NCBI GenBank assembly: GCA_027488835.1
Contig: JAIYAW010000009.1
Span: forward strand, 124,001 to 188,000
Length of the DNA stretch: 64,000 nucleotides
Source of the DNA: Bacteroidota bacterium
GTDB taxonomy: Bacteria > Bacteroidota > Bacteroidia > NS11-12g > UBA955
Direction of reading: 5' to 3'
A model generated the notes under the pieces. That model ran no database searches and had not been told where the DNA came from. It saw only the letters and a list, made by a program, of their open reading frames with translations. Shown here in pieces: positions 44,564 through 54,049 of this stretch. The translations under genes and the position numbers were made by a program. Within the stretch, counting starts at the first letter, position 1, and the number at the start of each line of letters is the position of its first letter.

Positions 44564-44749
44564 ATGGCACATCCTAAACGAAAAATATCGAAAACACGCC
44601 GCGACAAACGTCGTACACATGACAAATTAGAAGTTCGTCCAATGATTGCAGATCCTGTAACTGGTGATGTTTCTTTATATCATCGTGTTAACCTACTTAC
44701 CGGTACTTACCGTGGAGTTAAGGTTATGAAAGGTCGTAACGACGCATAA
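44564..44749 (+). CDS. rpmF: 50S ribosomal protein bL32
   Basis: A 61-residue basic protein with the start [19 protein letters not shown], a typical form of bL32 in Bacteroidota. The zinc-binding Cys pairs seen in some bL32 proteins are absent, so this is a Cys-free form. It stands between DUF177 and plsX, the conserved order that ties ribosome and lipid synthesis together. It is two bases from plsX. Confidence 0.96.
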   Translation: MAHPKRKISKTRRDKRRTHDKLEVRPMIADPVTGDVSLYHRVNLLTGTYRGVKVMKGRNDA

Positions 44750-44751
44750 CA

Positions 44752-45717
44752 ATGAGAATCGGTATTGACGCAATGGGCGGAGATTACGCCCCATTAGAAG
44801 CAATTAAAGGTGCTGTTTTAGCGAAAGCTGAATTTCCATCCGTTGAGCTTGTGATGTTTGGCGTTCAATCCGATATTGAAAATATCGCTGAGCAAGAGAA
44901 TTTAGATTTATCGGGTATAACAGTTGTTCATTGTTCTCAAGTAATTGAAATGAGTGAGCACCCTGTTAAAGCGTTAGCGGGTAAACGTGATTCTAGTATT
45001 TCTGTAGGATTTGAACATTTAGCGGATAAAAAAATTGATGCCTTTTTTAGCGCAGGTAACACCGGTGCTATGTTGGTAGGTTCAATTCAAATACTAAAAC
45101 CTATTGAGGGTGTTGATCGCCCTTGTTTGACTTCTGCAATTCCACGACCTAGTGGAAATGCAGGGGTTTTATTAGATGTTGGTGCAAATGCGGATTGTAA
45201 ACCTGAACATTTACAACAATTTGCAATTTTGGGTTCTCTTTACGCTCAAGCTGTAAAGAAAATCGAAAACCCATCTGTTGGTCTATTAAATATTGGTGAA
45301 GAAGATGAAAAAGGAAGTATTCTTTCTCGTGCTTCTAATCAGTTACTAAGAAACACACCTGAAATTAATTTTTTTGGAAATATTGAAGGTCGTGACATTT
45401 TTACAGATGAGACAGATGTTGTTGTGTGCGATGGTTTTTCTGGTAACATCGTTATCAAATTGGTAGAAGGTTTCTATTACCAATTAATGAAACGTGGTGT
45501 TCAAGATGAATTCCTAAATCAGTTCAATTTTAAACATCATGGTGGTGGTCTAGTCTTAGGAGTAAAAGCCCCAGTATTGGTGGGACATGGAATTTCAAAA
45601 GCAGATACATTCCTGAAAATGGTAGAAGTTTGTAAAAATTCTGTGGAATCAAATTTCTGTGCTCGTGTTGAATCTGCATTCAAAAAAATTGCAAGTCAAC
45701 AGAACGCGTCAAATTAA
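44752..45717 (+). CDS. plsX: Phosphate acyltransferase PlsX
   Basis: PlsX makes acyl-phosphate from acyl carrier protein for phospholipid synthesis. The 321-residue protein shows MRIGIDAMGGDYAPLEAI at the start, SAGNTGAMLVGS, LLDVGANADCKPEHL, NIGEEDEKGS and VVCDGFSGNIVIKL. It is full length and lies two bases from both neighbours, rpmF and fabH, so it is co-translated with them. Confidence 0.97.
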   Translation: MRIGIDAMGGDYAPLEAIKGAVLAKAEFPSVELVMFGVQSDIENIAEQENLDLSGITVVHCSQVIEMSEHPVKALAGKRDSSISVGFEHLADKKIDAFFSAGNTGAMLVGSIQILKPIEGVDRPCLTSAIPRPSGNAGVLLDVGANADCKPEHLQQFAILGSLYAQAVKKIENPSVGLLNIGEEDEKGSILSRASNQLLRNTPEINFFGNIEGRDIFTDETDVVVCDGFSGNIVIKLVEGFYYQLMKRGVQDEFLNQFNFKHHGGGLVLGVKAPVLVGHGISKADTFLKMVEVCKNSVESNFCARVESAFKKIASQQNASN

Positions 45718-45719
45718 TA

Positions 45720-46718
45720 ATGAAAATAAACGCTGCGATTACTGCTGTAGGAGGATATGTTCCTGAAACTGTCCTTACAAATTTCGATTTAGAAAAAATG
45801 ATCGATACTACCGACGAATGGATTAGAACCAGAACCGGTATTGAAGAAAGGCATATTTTAAGAGAAGAAGGCAAAGCAACCAGCGATTTGGCTGTGGCTG
45901 CTATTCTTCCTATGCTAGCGAAAAAAGGAATTGATCCACTAGAAATTGATGTAATTATTTGTGGTACTGTAACCGGTGACTATATCTTTCCAGCAACCGC
46001 TAATGTTATTGCCGATAAAATTGGCGCCAAAAATGCCTGGGGATTTGATGTTTCTGCAGCATGCTCCGGTTTCCTTTTTAGTTTAGAAACCGCTTCTAAG
46101 TTTATTGCGTCTGGAGTGTACAAGAAAATTATTGTTGTAGGTGCAGATAAAATGAGTGCAATTATTGATTATACCGATAGAAATACGTGTATTATTTTTG
46201 GTGATGGTGCTGGTTGTGTTTTGATGGAACCCAATACTGAAGGATATGGAATTCAAGATTCCATTCTTCGTGTGGATGGAAGTGGTCGTCAATTCCTCAT
46301 TCAACCTGCAGGTGGTTCAATGAATCCGCCTACCCATGAAACCATTGATAAAAAAATGCACTACGTGTATCAAGAGGGTAAAACGGTTTTTAAATTTGCA
46401 GTGACCAACATGGCCGATGTGAGTTATGAAATCATGGAACGCAATAATCTTACAAGCGATGATGTTGATTGGTTGGTGCCACATCAAGCCAATTTGCGAA
46501 TTATTGATGCCACCGCCGAAAGAATGGGTTTAGATAAATCTAAGGTGCTTGTTAATATTCAGAAATACGGAAATACCACATCCGGAACTTTGCCGTTGTG
46601 TATGTATGATTTTGAAAAACAATTCAAAAAGGGTGACAATCTTATCTTAAGTACTTTTGGAGGTGGATTCACCTGGGGAAGTATTTACTTGAAATGGGCA
46701 TACGATTCTGAACAATAA
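45720..46718 (+). CDS. fabH: 3-oxoacyl-ACP synthase III
   Basis: FabH starts fatty acid synthesis by joining acyl-CoA with malonyl-ACP. The 332-residue protein has the thiolase-fold triad: Cys115 in DVSAACSGF, the His of VPHQANLRI and the Asn of KYGNTTSGT. TTDEWIRTRTGIEERH near residue 30 and the GGGFTWGS end are typical. It is the last gene of the DUF177-rpmF-plsX-fabH operon. Confidence 0.97.
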   Translation: MKINAAITAVGGYVPETVLTNFDLEKMIDTTDEWIRTRTGIEERHILREEGKATSDLAVAAILPMLAKKGIDPLEIDVIICGTVTGDYIFPATANVIADKIGAKNAWGFDVSAACSGFLFSLETASKFIASGVYKKIIVVGADKMSAIIDYTDRNTCIIFGDGAGCVLMEPNTEGYGIQDSILRVDGSGRQFLIQPAGGSMNPPTHETIDKKMHYVYQEGKTVFKFAVTNMADVSYEIMERNNLTSDDVDWLVPHQANLRIIDATAERMGLDKSKVLVNIQKYGNTTSGTLPLCMYDFEKQFKKGDNLILSTFGGGFTWGSIYLKWAYDSEQ

Positions 46719-46747
46719 ATTACAAACTGAAATTTAAACATATACTG

Positions 46748-46776
46748 AGCTTCAAGAAATTGAAGCTTTTATTTTT
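46748..46776 (+). terminator. Terminator behind fabH
   Basis: AGCTTCAA, loop GAAA and TTGAAGCT are followed by TTTATTTTTT. The stem is AT-rich and moderate. Confidence 0.65.
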
Positions 46777-47854
46777 TCTGCATCAAACATCCATAAATGA
46801 TGTCTGAGTCTACTTCTGATCCCCCAAAATACGATTCAAAAACAATCTGATATTTATTTTTAACCGCAAATAAATGACTGTTATTTTCGTTTTCTTGAGA
46901 AAAAATAGAACATGTCATATAGAATATGTATCCATTTTGCATTACAAAGTCATTTAAGCGATTTAAAATACTCGTCTGTATGTTTGAGTATGTAGCGATT
47001 TTATCGGGAGTGAAAAAGGCTAAATTCTCCGGATTTCTTCTCCAAGTACCACTTCCAGTGCAAGGAGCATCGGCTATGATGAGTTTTTGGTTGTAAAAAC
47101 CGTTGTTTAATCCGGTTAGATCTTTTAACAAATCAATTTCTTGGGTATGAGGGATATTGAGTCCCAAAGTTTTAAATCGCAACTTTAGATTTTCTAAAAT
47201 AGATTGACGCATGTCGCTGCAAAACAACTTTGTCTTTGGCGATTTCAACATCAAATCAATGCTTTTTCCTCCTGCTCCTGAACAACAATCCCAAACCAAA
47301 TCTAAGGGCGCATTTTCCGACAATTTTTCCATTGCCAATTGACTCGATAAATCTTGGATGTAACCAAATCCATTTTCGATAAAATGCGTCAAATCAACTT
47401 GCGCTTGAAATTTATAAACCTTATTGATTACCAACTCCGTTTTTAGCCCCACTGCACCAATTTCTTTAACGAATTGTTTTTCAAAAGAATCTAATACCCT
47501 AAAAAAAACAGGTGCTTCTTTGATAAATGAGCTGTTTAATTGATTTTGATTAATTGAATTTGAAATAAATGCCTCAATTTTTCCATATGCATTAGACTGA
47601 ACTTGCGAAGTTTCTATTTCCCCTGAAATAAAGTCAAATAGGAACTGTTGTTTACTTTCTAATGAAAGTGATTCTAATACATCAAAATACCGCCAGTAAG
47701 TGTAACAGATAGTTCTATAATTTTTCCTGTCTTTGCTTCCCCAATTTTTATTTTCTTTAAAAATGCCTTTTAAATACAAATGAAAGGGTTCAATTCCTTG
47801 GTACTGTGCTACAATATTTAAGGCATTGCTTATTTGTATGTTCAGGAATTTCAA
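46769..47854 (-). CDS. RsmB/NOP-type RNA cytosine-C5 methyltransferase
   Basis: The 361-residue protein has an N-terminal helical part and a C-terminal SAM-dependent methyltransferase domain: SAM motif WDCCSGAGGKS, LFCSDMR, DAPCTGSGTWRRNPE with the catalytic Cys in motif IV, and YMTCSIFSQENE with the second Cys in motif VI. It belongs to the Sun/RsmB group (16S rRNA m5C) but is shorter than E. coli RsmB (429) and the target cannot be read. It overlaps the preceding gene by four bases and is the last of guaA, the periplasmic-binding-like gene and this one. Confidence 0.9.
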   Translation of the reverse strand: MKFLNIQISNALNIVAQYQGIEPFHLYLKGIFKENKNWGSKDRKNYRTICYTYWRYFDVLESLSLESKQQFLFDFISGEIETSQVQSNAYGKIEAFISNSINQNQLNSSFIKEAPVFFRVLDSFEKQFVKEIGAVGLKTELVINKVYKFQAQVDLTHFIENGFGYIQDLSSQLAMEKLSENAPLDLVWDCCSGAGGKSIDLMLKSPKTKLFCSDMRQSILENLKLRFKTLGLNIPHTQEIDLLKDLTGLNNGFYNQKLIIADAPCTGSGTWRRNPENLAFFTPDKIATYSNIQTSILNRLNDFVMQNGYIFYMTCSIFSQENENNSHLFAVKNKYQIVFESYFGGSEVDSDIIYGCLMQKK

Positions 47855-48975
47855 TTTGTGAATAATTTTTGATCGTGATTTCCCAGTGAAATTAATCGTA
47901 CTCCTATATTATAAAATCGTTTGCCAATTTTATATGGGCGAATCGTGTTGATAAAACCAACGTAATTTGAATTGGGCAATAAGGGTAAAAACGATTTTCC
48001 TCCAAACATGAGTCCATATCCAAGAAAAAGAACTTGATCAAACCCTTGATAAGCAAATCTGCTAGGCTCACCGTAGTTTTTCTCAACGTATAATCTGGTA
48101 TATTCAGCAGTACTACTATCGGCTTGGTTTAGAAAATTAATGGCAGGATAAATGATTTTATCTTCGCTTGCATCTTGAGAAAGACTTAAGTTTTCATACC
48201 AATTAAAATGTCCAACCACGTAGGTCGTATTCCTATCGGGAGAATTCTTTTTGTCGCTAACTTTGCCAGTTGCATATTTCACAAGTTGAATTTTGGCAGT
48301 TTGATTGCTAAATGTATTGATGCAAATTACACTGTCTTTCAAAGGCAAAGGGGGAGTAAACTTCATACCAGAAAATTGGTGTATGCTAATTTTTCTCGAT
48401 TTAGACAGACTTTGCAGGACAAATTTCAAGGTGCTTGCATCCTTTTTAGATTGCGAAGACCCATCGGTTATCAAACAATATTTGTGAAATTTGAATTGAT
48501 CAGATAGCGCATAACCCAAACCTCTCATCCTTAATGAATCGGGTGAGAAAAAATTTAAATTAAACTGCGAATTTGGTAAGTTCAATGATTTCAATGGCGA
48601 CACCCAAGTGGTGTTTGAGTTTTTTAAGCGCTTTGAAATTTGATTTATATATTTTTGACTTATCGGTCCAATTAATAAATCCAAAGATTGGAATTCAGAA
48701 CTTTTTAAAAGCTTTTCTAATTCAAGAGAATCTTTGTTTAAATCCCAAACATGAACGGTAGATTTAAAGCCTTCTTTTTCTAACTGGTTTAACGCCAATT
48801 TTGCACCCTGGTAATAATCAAAAATTGCTTCCGCGTTTTTGTTGGCTTTGTCAGATCCATCAGATGAAAATGGCAGTAGAATGCCAATTTTTAAATTTTG
48901 ATCATTTCCTTGTGCAAGCAAATTTGCGAAAGGCAAAGAAAGCACAGCTATTAAAAACAAGGTTTTTAGTTTCAT
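47851..48975 (-). CDS. Secreted periplasmic-binding-like (receptor family ligand-binding) protein
   Basis: From the ATG at 48975 the protein has 374 residues with a signal peptide (MKLKTLFLIAVLSLPFANLLAQ). The body matches the type I periplasmic-binding fold of branched-chain amino acid receptors: LKIGILLPFSSDGSD, FDYYQGAKLALNQLEKEGF, LLIGPISQKY, VSPLKS and AYQGFDQVLFLGYGL. No transporter genes are near. In Bacteroidota similar proteins lie behind guaA, often with LysM domains; no LysM is visible here. The longer frame up to 49086 would lie within guaA and lacks a signal peptide at its start. It is one base behind guaA. Confidence 0.82.
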   Translation of the reverse strand: MKLKTLFLIAVLSLPFANLLAQGNDQNLKIGILLPFSSDGSDKANKNAEAIFDYYQGAKLALNQLEKEGFKSTVHVWDLNKDSLELEKLLKSSEFQSLDLLIGPISQKYINQISKRLKNSNTTWVSPLKSLNLPNSQFNLNFFSPDSLRMRGLGYALSDQFKFHKYCLITDGSSQSKKDASTLKFVLQSLSKSRKISIHQFSGMKFTPPLPLKDSVICINTFSNQTAKIQLVKYATGKVSDKKNSPDRNTTYVVGHFNWYENLSLSQDASEDKIIYPAINFLNQADSSTAEYTRLYVEKNYGEPSRFAYQGFDQVLFLGYGLMFGGKSFLPLLPNSNYVGFINTIRPYKIGKRFYNIGVRLISLGNHDQKLFTN

Positions 48976-48976
48976 A

Positions 48977-50515
48977 TTATTCCCATTCAATTGTTGCGGG
49001 TGGTTTTGAACTAATATCATAAACAACCCTATTGATACCTCTAACTTGGTTGATAATACTATTAGAGATATCCGCAAGTATTTCATATGGAATATGAACC
49101 CAATCTGCGGTCATGCCATCCGTACTTGTAACAGCACGCAATGCAACAACCTGCTCATAAGTCCTTTCATCGCCCATAACCCCTACGCTCTGAATGGGAA
49201 GTAAAATACAGCCAGCTTGCCAAATTTTATCATACCAACCGTATTCATGCAGTTTGTTCATGTAGATAAAATCAGCTTCTTGAAGTAATTTTACTTTAGC
49301 TTCAGTAATATCCCCCAAAATACGGATTCCAAAACCAGGCCCAGGGAAAGGATGTCTGTTCAATAATTTATCTGGCAATCCCAATGCACTTCCTACTCTG
49401 CGAACTTCGTCTTTGAACAAACTTCTTAAAGGCTCAACCACTTTTAAGTGCATTTTTTCTGGCAATCCACCTACATTGTGATGGCTTTTTATTGTAGCTG
49501 AAGGACCTTTCACACTTACGCTTTCAATAACGTCGGGATAAATGGTTCCTTGTGCCAACCATTTGGCATCTTTTATTTTAAGACTTTCTTCTTGGAAAAC
49601 TTCAACGAAAACCCTTCCAATGGTTTTTCTCTTTTCCTCAGGATCAGTAAGTCCCTCAAGAGCATCGTAGAACTTTTTAGAAGCATCAATTGGAATAATA
49701 TTTAAATCCAAACCTTGATATGATTCTTGAACCAAATCAAATTCGTTTTTACGCAATAAACCATTATTAATGAAAATGCAATGAAGTCTATTTCCTATGG
49801 CTTTGTGTAATAGCAAACCAGCAACAGAAGAATCTACACCACCTGATAAACCCAAAATTACTTGGTCGTCTGGTCCAATTTTATTTTGTAATTCTAAAAC
49901 AATTTCATCTATAAAATGACCTGGGGTCCAATCACCTGAACACCCACAGATATTATATGCAAAGTTCTTCAACATGGCAGTACCCTCTGTAGAATGAAAA
50001 ACTTCAGGGTGGAATTGGATTCCATATGTCAAATGTTTTTGTCCTGTTACTTCAAATGCTGCAATTGGAATGCTCGAAGTTGTGGCAATAACAGTGGTAT
50101 TTTCAGGGAGTGTTAAAATGGTATCTCCATGACTCATCCAAACTTGACTTTCATAGCTTAAACCATCTAATAAAGCATTGTTTTCTCCAGTTTGTTGCAT
50201 CATTGCACGGCCGTATTCTCTGTGCTTGCTTTTGCCAACTTCACCACCCAACGCTTTTGCCATATATTGTGCGCCATAACAAACCCCCAACAAAGGAGCT
50301 TTTGAGAAGAGGTACATTAAATCAATTTCAGGTGCATCGCTGTCGTTAACTGAACATGGACTTCCTGACAAAATGATTCCTTTTACAGAATCATCAATTT
50401 CTGGAATATGATTAAATGGGTGAATTTCGCAATAAACAAACAATTCGCGCAATCTACGCGCAATCAATTGCGTGTATTGCGAACCGAAATCGAGAATTAA
50501 AATTTTTTGACTCAT
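48977..50515 (-). CDS. guaA: GMP synthase (glutamine-hydrolysing)
   Basis: GuaA turns XMP into GMP with glutamine and ATP. The 512-residue protein has a class I glutamine amidotransferase domain (1-190; nucleophile Cys79 in LLGVCYGAQ, and HPEVFHS), an ATP pyrophosphatase domain with the P-loop LSGGVDSSV, and the C-terminal dimerisation domain ending PATIEWE. It is full length. A TACCTTTG element (50527-50534, minus) lies 11 bases before the ATG. Two downstream genes follow without gaps. Confidence 0.97.
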   Translation of the reverse strand: MSQKILILDFGSQYTQLIARRLRELFVYCEIHPFNHIPEIDDSVKGIILSGSPCSVNDSDAPEIDLMYLFSKAPLLGVCYGAQYMAKALGGEVGKSKHREYGRAMMQQTGENNALLDGLSYESQVWMSHGDTILTLPENTTVIATTSSIPIAAFEVTGQKHLTYGIQFHPEVFHSTEGTAMLKNFAYNICGCSGDWTPGHFIDEIVLELQNKIGPDDQVILGLSGGVDSSVAGLLLHKAIGNRLHCIFINNGLLRKNEFDLVQESYQGLDLNIIPIDASKKFYDALEGLTDPEEKRKTIGRVFVEVFQEESLKIKDAKWLAQGTIYPDVIESVSVKGPSATIKSHHNVGGLPEKMHLKVVEPLRSLFKDEVRRVGSALGLPDKLLNRHPFPGPGFGIRILGDITEAKVKLLQEADFIYMNKLHEYGWYDKIWQAGCILLPIQSVGVMGDERTYEQVVALRAVTSTDGMTADWVHIPYEILADISNSIINQVRGINRVVYDISSKPPATIEWE

Positions 50516-50574
50516 GAATCTAATTACAAAGGTAAATCAATCACGCGAAGACATGATAATTTATCTCCGATTTC

Positions 50575-51810
50575 TTAAATATTTCCAATAATTTCTTTCA
50601 CCATTGCCATGGCGCAGTTGTTGGCCCGCTCCATAAATTGAATCCTGTTGCCAAACAGCCTAAACTTCCGAACCAATATTTGATCTAAATATTTGATCGC
50701 TATAAAAATTGTGCCCACCGGTTTGGATTCAGTTCCTCCGCTTGGACCTGCAATTCCAGTAGTTGCAATTCCTAACTGCGATTTAAATTTCGCACATACT
50801 CCGTTTACCATTGCTGTTGCAGTTTCTTCGCTAACTGCTCCAAATTCTTTTAAAATTTCATGAGGGACATTTAATTCTAATTCCTTTACCTCATTGGAAT
50901 AGGAGATGATAGATCCTGATAGTATTTTTGAAATGCCAGGAGCTTGAACAAATTGATTTGCTATAAATCCACCTGTACAGCTTTCTGCTGTTGAAATGGA
51001 AATATTATTTTCTAACAATAAACTTGAAATATAGGATACCGGAGAAATATCGGAAGTGCAAAAAACATGTGGATGTGTTGCAGCTTGCAATTTCAAAAAC
51101 CATTCATCTAAGAATACCGATGAAACAATATTTCCACTAGCGCTCAATCTGAGTTTCACACAATTAAAGCTTGGCAAGTATGCCAATTTTAAGTTTTCGG
51201 GTAAAGTCGCTTCAAAAGGTTCCAATTGTTTGCTGAGCATACTTTCTGGAACCATTAAGGTGATTAACGTGCGGTGTTCAATTTTAGCCAAATTGAACTT
51301 CTCAATAAGCCTTGGAATGGCTTGGTTTTCTATCAAATATTCCACTTCATTAGGAACACCGGGTAGGGAAATAATGATTTTGCCATTTTCATTGAATAGC
51401 ATTCCCGGCGCAGTTCCAACTTCGTTGTGAAGTGTTTCGCAGCATGCCGGCAATTCGGCTTGAACCTTGTTTATTTCAAGAAATTCACGGCCACGGCTTT
51501 GGAATATTTTGGTTAAATGATCAATTACATTTTGGTCAATTCTCCATCCACATTGAAAGTACTCAACCAATGTTTTTTTTGTAATGTCATCTTTCGTTGG
51601 GCCCAATCCACCAGTAATTACAATTAAATCAACCCTTTGAGAGGCACTTTGAAGCATTTCAATTATGTCTGATTTCTCATCAGAAATAGCAGTTTTACGT
51701 GAAATTCGTATGCCAATTTCTTCGAATTTTTTAGCCAAATAAACACTATTGGTGTCTATGGTTTGTCCTATCAATAATTCGTCGCCAATGGTAATGATTT
51801 CAGCATTCAT
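50575..51810 (-). CDS. cinA: CinA family competence/damage-inducible protein
   Basis: From the ATG in MNAEIITIGDELLIGQTIDTN the product is 411 residues. It has the N-terminal MoCF-like domain (TGGLGPTKDDITKKTL, ISLPGVPNEVEYL) and the C-terminal CinA/PncC amidase domain (about 255-411; STAESCTGGFIANQF, GIATTGIAGPSGGT), which deamidates NMN in pyridine nucleotide salvage. A longer frame would add ten residues but begins upstream of the promoter-like TACATTTG that ends four bases before this ATG. It is transcribed alone. Confidence 0.95.
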   Translation of the reverse strand: MNAEIITIGDELLIGQTIDTNSVYLAKKFEEIGIRISRKTAISDEKSDIIEMLQSASQRVDLIVITGGLGPTKDDITKKTLVEYFQCGWRIDQNVIDHLTKIFQSRGREFLEINKVQAELPACCETLHNEVGTAPGMLFNENGKIIISLPGVPNEVEYLIENQAIPRLIEKFNLAKIEHRTLITLMVPESMLSKQLEPFEATLPENLKLAYLPSFNCVKLRLSASGNIVSSVFLDEWFLKLQAATHPHVFCTSDISPVSYISSLLLENNISISTAESCTGGFIANQFVQAPGISKILSGSIISYSNEVKELELNVPHEILKEFGAVSEETATAMVNGVCAKFKSQLGIATTGIAGPSGGTESKPVGTIFIAIKYLDQILVRKFRLFGNRIQFMERANNCAMAMVKEIIGNI

Positions 51811-51814
51811 CTTG

Positions 51815-51822
51815 CAAATGTA
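51815..51822 (-). promoter_or_regulatory. Promoter element of cinA, four bases before the ATG
   Basis: TACATTTG on the minus strand matches TAnnTTTG and is followed by CAAG and the ATG, the same spacing as purB and lipB. Confidence 0.5.
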
Positions 51823-51892
51823 CCAAACAAAATCAGACAAAATATATCTGTTTTAAAGGAGCATTGAATTTTTGGAATTATGTTTGCGGCAA

Positions 51893-52375
51893 ATGTCAAG
51901 TCCCTCAATAGTGATATACACCGACGGTGCTGCCCTAGGAAATCCAGGTCCAGGAGGATACGGAGCCGTTTTAATGTTTGGCCCCCATAGACGTGAACTT
52001 TCGGAAGGATATAGATTAACCACCAACAACAGAATGGAATTGTTGGCAGTAATCAAGGCATTGCAATTGATTCAAGATAAAACTCATTCAATTAATATAT
52101 ATACAGATAGCAAATATGTTTGCGATGCCATTGAAAAAGGATGGCTCGAAAATTGGAGAAAAAAAGGGTATGTAAAGATAAAAAACCCAGATTTATGGCA
52201 GATGTTCTACAAAATGAAAACAGAATACAAATTAAAATTTCATTGGGTGAAGGGGCATGCGGGTATTCCTGAAAATGAACGTTGTGATTATTTAGCAACC
52301 ACAGCGGCCAAGGCAAATCCAACGAATATTGATGCCTTTTACGAGCAACAGTCCAAAGAAGATAGCTTGTTATAA
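51893..52375 (+). CDS. rnhA: Ribonuclease HI
   Basis: RNase HI cuts RNA in RNA-DNA hybrids. From the ATG at 51893 the protein has 160 residues. The active-site acids are visible: Asp in IYTDGAALGNPGPGGYG, Glu in NNRMELLAVIKAL, Asp in IYTDSKYV and the last Asp in NERCDYLA, plus the basic stretch and WVKGHAG. An upstream TTG would add seven residues but precedes the TATGTTTG element that ends six bases before this ATG. It converges with recN and overlaps its stop by six bases. Confidence 0.96.
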   Translation: MSSPSIVIYTDGAALGNPGPGGYGAVLMFGPHRRELSEGYRLTTNNRMELLAVIKALQLIQDKTHSINIYTDSKYVCDAIEKGWLENWRKKGYVKIKNPDLWQMFYKMKTEYKLKFHWVKGHAGIPENERCDYLATTAAKANPTNIDAFYEQQSKEDSLL

Positions 52376-54037
52376 AGTGTATTGACTTAATAATTCTTTC
52401 GCGTTATTTAACGCAGAATCTGTTGGATTGGTTCCACTTAGCATTTGTCCTAACACGGTAATTCTTTCATTAAAATCGAGTTTTTTCACCGAAGAAAGTG
52501 TTTTATTTTCAGACACTGATTTATAAACCAACCATTGATTTTGTCCTGCTGCTGCAACTTGAGGCAAATGCGTAATTGAGATAACCTGATGTAAATTTCC
52601 CAATTGACGCATCATTGCGCCCATTTTTGATGCCACTTCACCGCTAATTCCGGTATCTGCTTCGTCATAAATGAGGGTAGGTAGGTTTTTGTTTTTTGCA
52701 ATTAAACTTCTAAAGGTAAAATTCAACCTTGAAATTTCACCACCCGATGCAACTTGAGAGAGTAACTGCGGCGATTTTCCTAAATTTGCAGAAAATAAAA
52801 TATTTACAGTGTCAACCCCCAAAGGAGTTAGTTCACTGTTACTTGTATCAACTTTGAATTCAATTTGAGCGTGGGGGATAGCCAAATTAACCAAAATGTT
52901 TTTTGTTTCTTCAGCCAATAACTTACTCGCATTTAAACGACTTTCGGTTAATTTATTCGCCAAAACAAATGCGTTTTCTTTGGCTTTTTTTACTTCGTTT
53001 TTGAGGGAAATAATTTCGTCGTCAATATTCTGACTTTGTTGCAATTTGATTTCCAACTCATTTTGCAGATGCAATAATTCAGCGGCACTTTCAACTTGAT
53101 GCTTTCTAAATAAATTCTGCATTTTCAGTAATCGGTCATTCAAATTATCTAGTGCAGCCGGATTTTCTTCAATTTTTTCGGCAATATTCTCTGCTTCGAA
53201 ACCAATGTCCTTTAATTCAACAATTGTAGTTTCTAATCTTTCAAAAACGCTTGAGATAGAACTGTTTAATTGTGCAATGGGTTTGATTTGATTCTTCAAA
53301 TAGTTTAGTTGATCTATCAAACTATTTTCAGTTTCATTAATCTGTTTATTTGCTTGACCCAACGCCTGTGTAATGTTTGATGCTTGGGTGAGAAGCGTTA
53401 TTTGCTCGTCAATTGTTGTTTCTTCATTTTCAACTGGTTGAAAGTTGTATATTTCATCAAATTGGAATTGAATAAACTCTTTTTCTTTGATAAATTGAGC
53501 TTGACTTACGAGTAAGTTATTTAAATTTTTTGTTGAAGTTGAAAAGTATGTATATGCTCTTTTATAGTCATCAATCATGGATTTATATCCCCCAAAATCA
53601 TCTAACAAATGAATTTGTTCATCGGGATTAGAAATAAGCAGCCCAGTATTTTGGGTGTGAACTTCGATGAGTTGAGCGCCCAATTGTTTCAATTGATTTA
53701 AATTGGCCGGGGTATCATTGATGAAGGACCTTGATTTGCCATTCGGTAGAATTTCTCTTCGAATTACACATTCATTGTGGTAATCTATTTCTATTTCCTC
53801 AAATAGCACTTTAAGCGTTAAGTTTTTGATATCGAAAGTAGCCTCAATAATACACTTTTCAGCTTGGTCAGAAATGGCAGAATTGTCAGCCCTTTGACCC
53901 AAAACCAAACCAATTGCACCCAATAAAATACTTTTACCCGCACCTGTTTCACCCGTAATGGTTGTTAAATTTTGATCAATGGAAATATTGAGTTCTTTGA
54001 TTAAGGCGTAGTTTTTTATTAGGAGTTTCGTAAGCAT
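52370..54037 (-). CDS. recN: DNA repair protein RecN
   Basis: RecN is an SMC-like ATPase that helps repair double-strand breaks. The 555-residue protein has Walker A GETGAGKSILLG near 29-40, a long coiled-coil middle (about 150-370), the ABC signature LSQVASGGEISR and Walker B PTLIYDEADTGISG. The length is normal. It follows pfkA by 12 bases on the same strand and is probably co-transcribed. No LexA-like site is apparent. Confidence 0.96.
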   Translation of the reverse strand: MLTKLLIKNYALIKELNISIDQNLTTITGETGAGKSILLGAIGLVLGQRADNSAISDQAEKCIIEATFDIKNLTLKVLFEEIEIDYHNECVIRREILPNGKSRSFINDTPANLNQLKQLGAQLIEVHTQNTGLLISNPDEQIHLLDDFGGYKSMIDDYKRAYTYFSTSTKNLNNLLVSQAQFIKEKEFIQFQFDEIYNFQPVENEETTIDEQITLLTQASNITQALGQANKQINETENSLIDQLNYLKNQIKPIAQLNSSISSVFERLETTIVELKDIGFEAENIAEKIEENPAALDNLNDRLLKMQNLFRKHQVESAAELLHLQNELEIKLQQSQNIDDEIISLKNEVKKAKENAFVLANKLTESRLNASKLLAEETKNILVNLAIPHAQIEFKVDTSNSELTPLGVDTVNILFSANLGKSPQLLSQVASGGEISRLNFTFRSLIAKNKNLPTLIYDEADTGISGEVASKMGAMMRQLGNLHQVISITHLPQVAAAGQNQWLVYKSVSENKTLSSVKKLDFNERITVLGQMLSGTNPTDSALNNAKELLSQYTL

Positions 54038-54049
54038 ATTTAGCTGATT

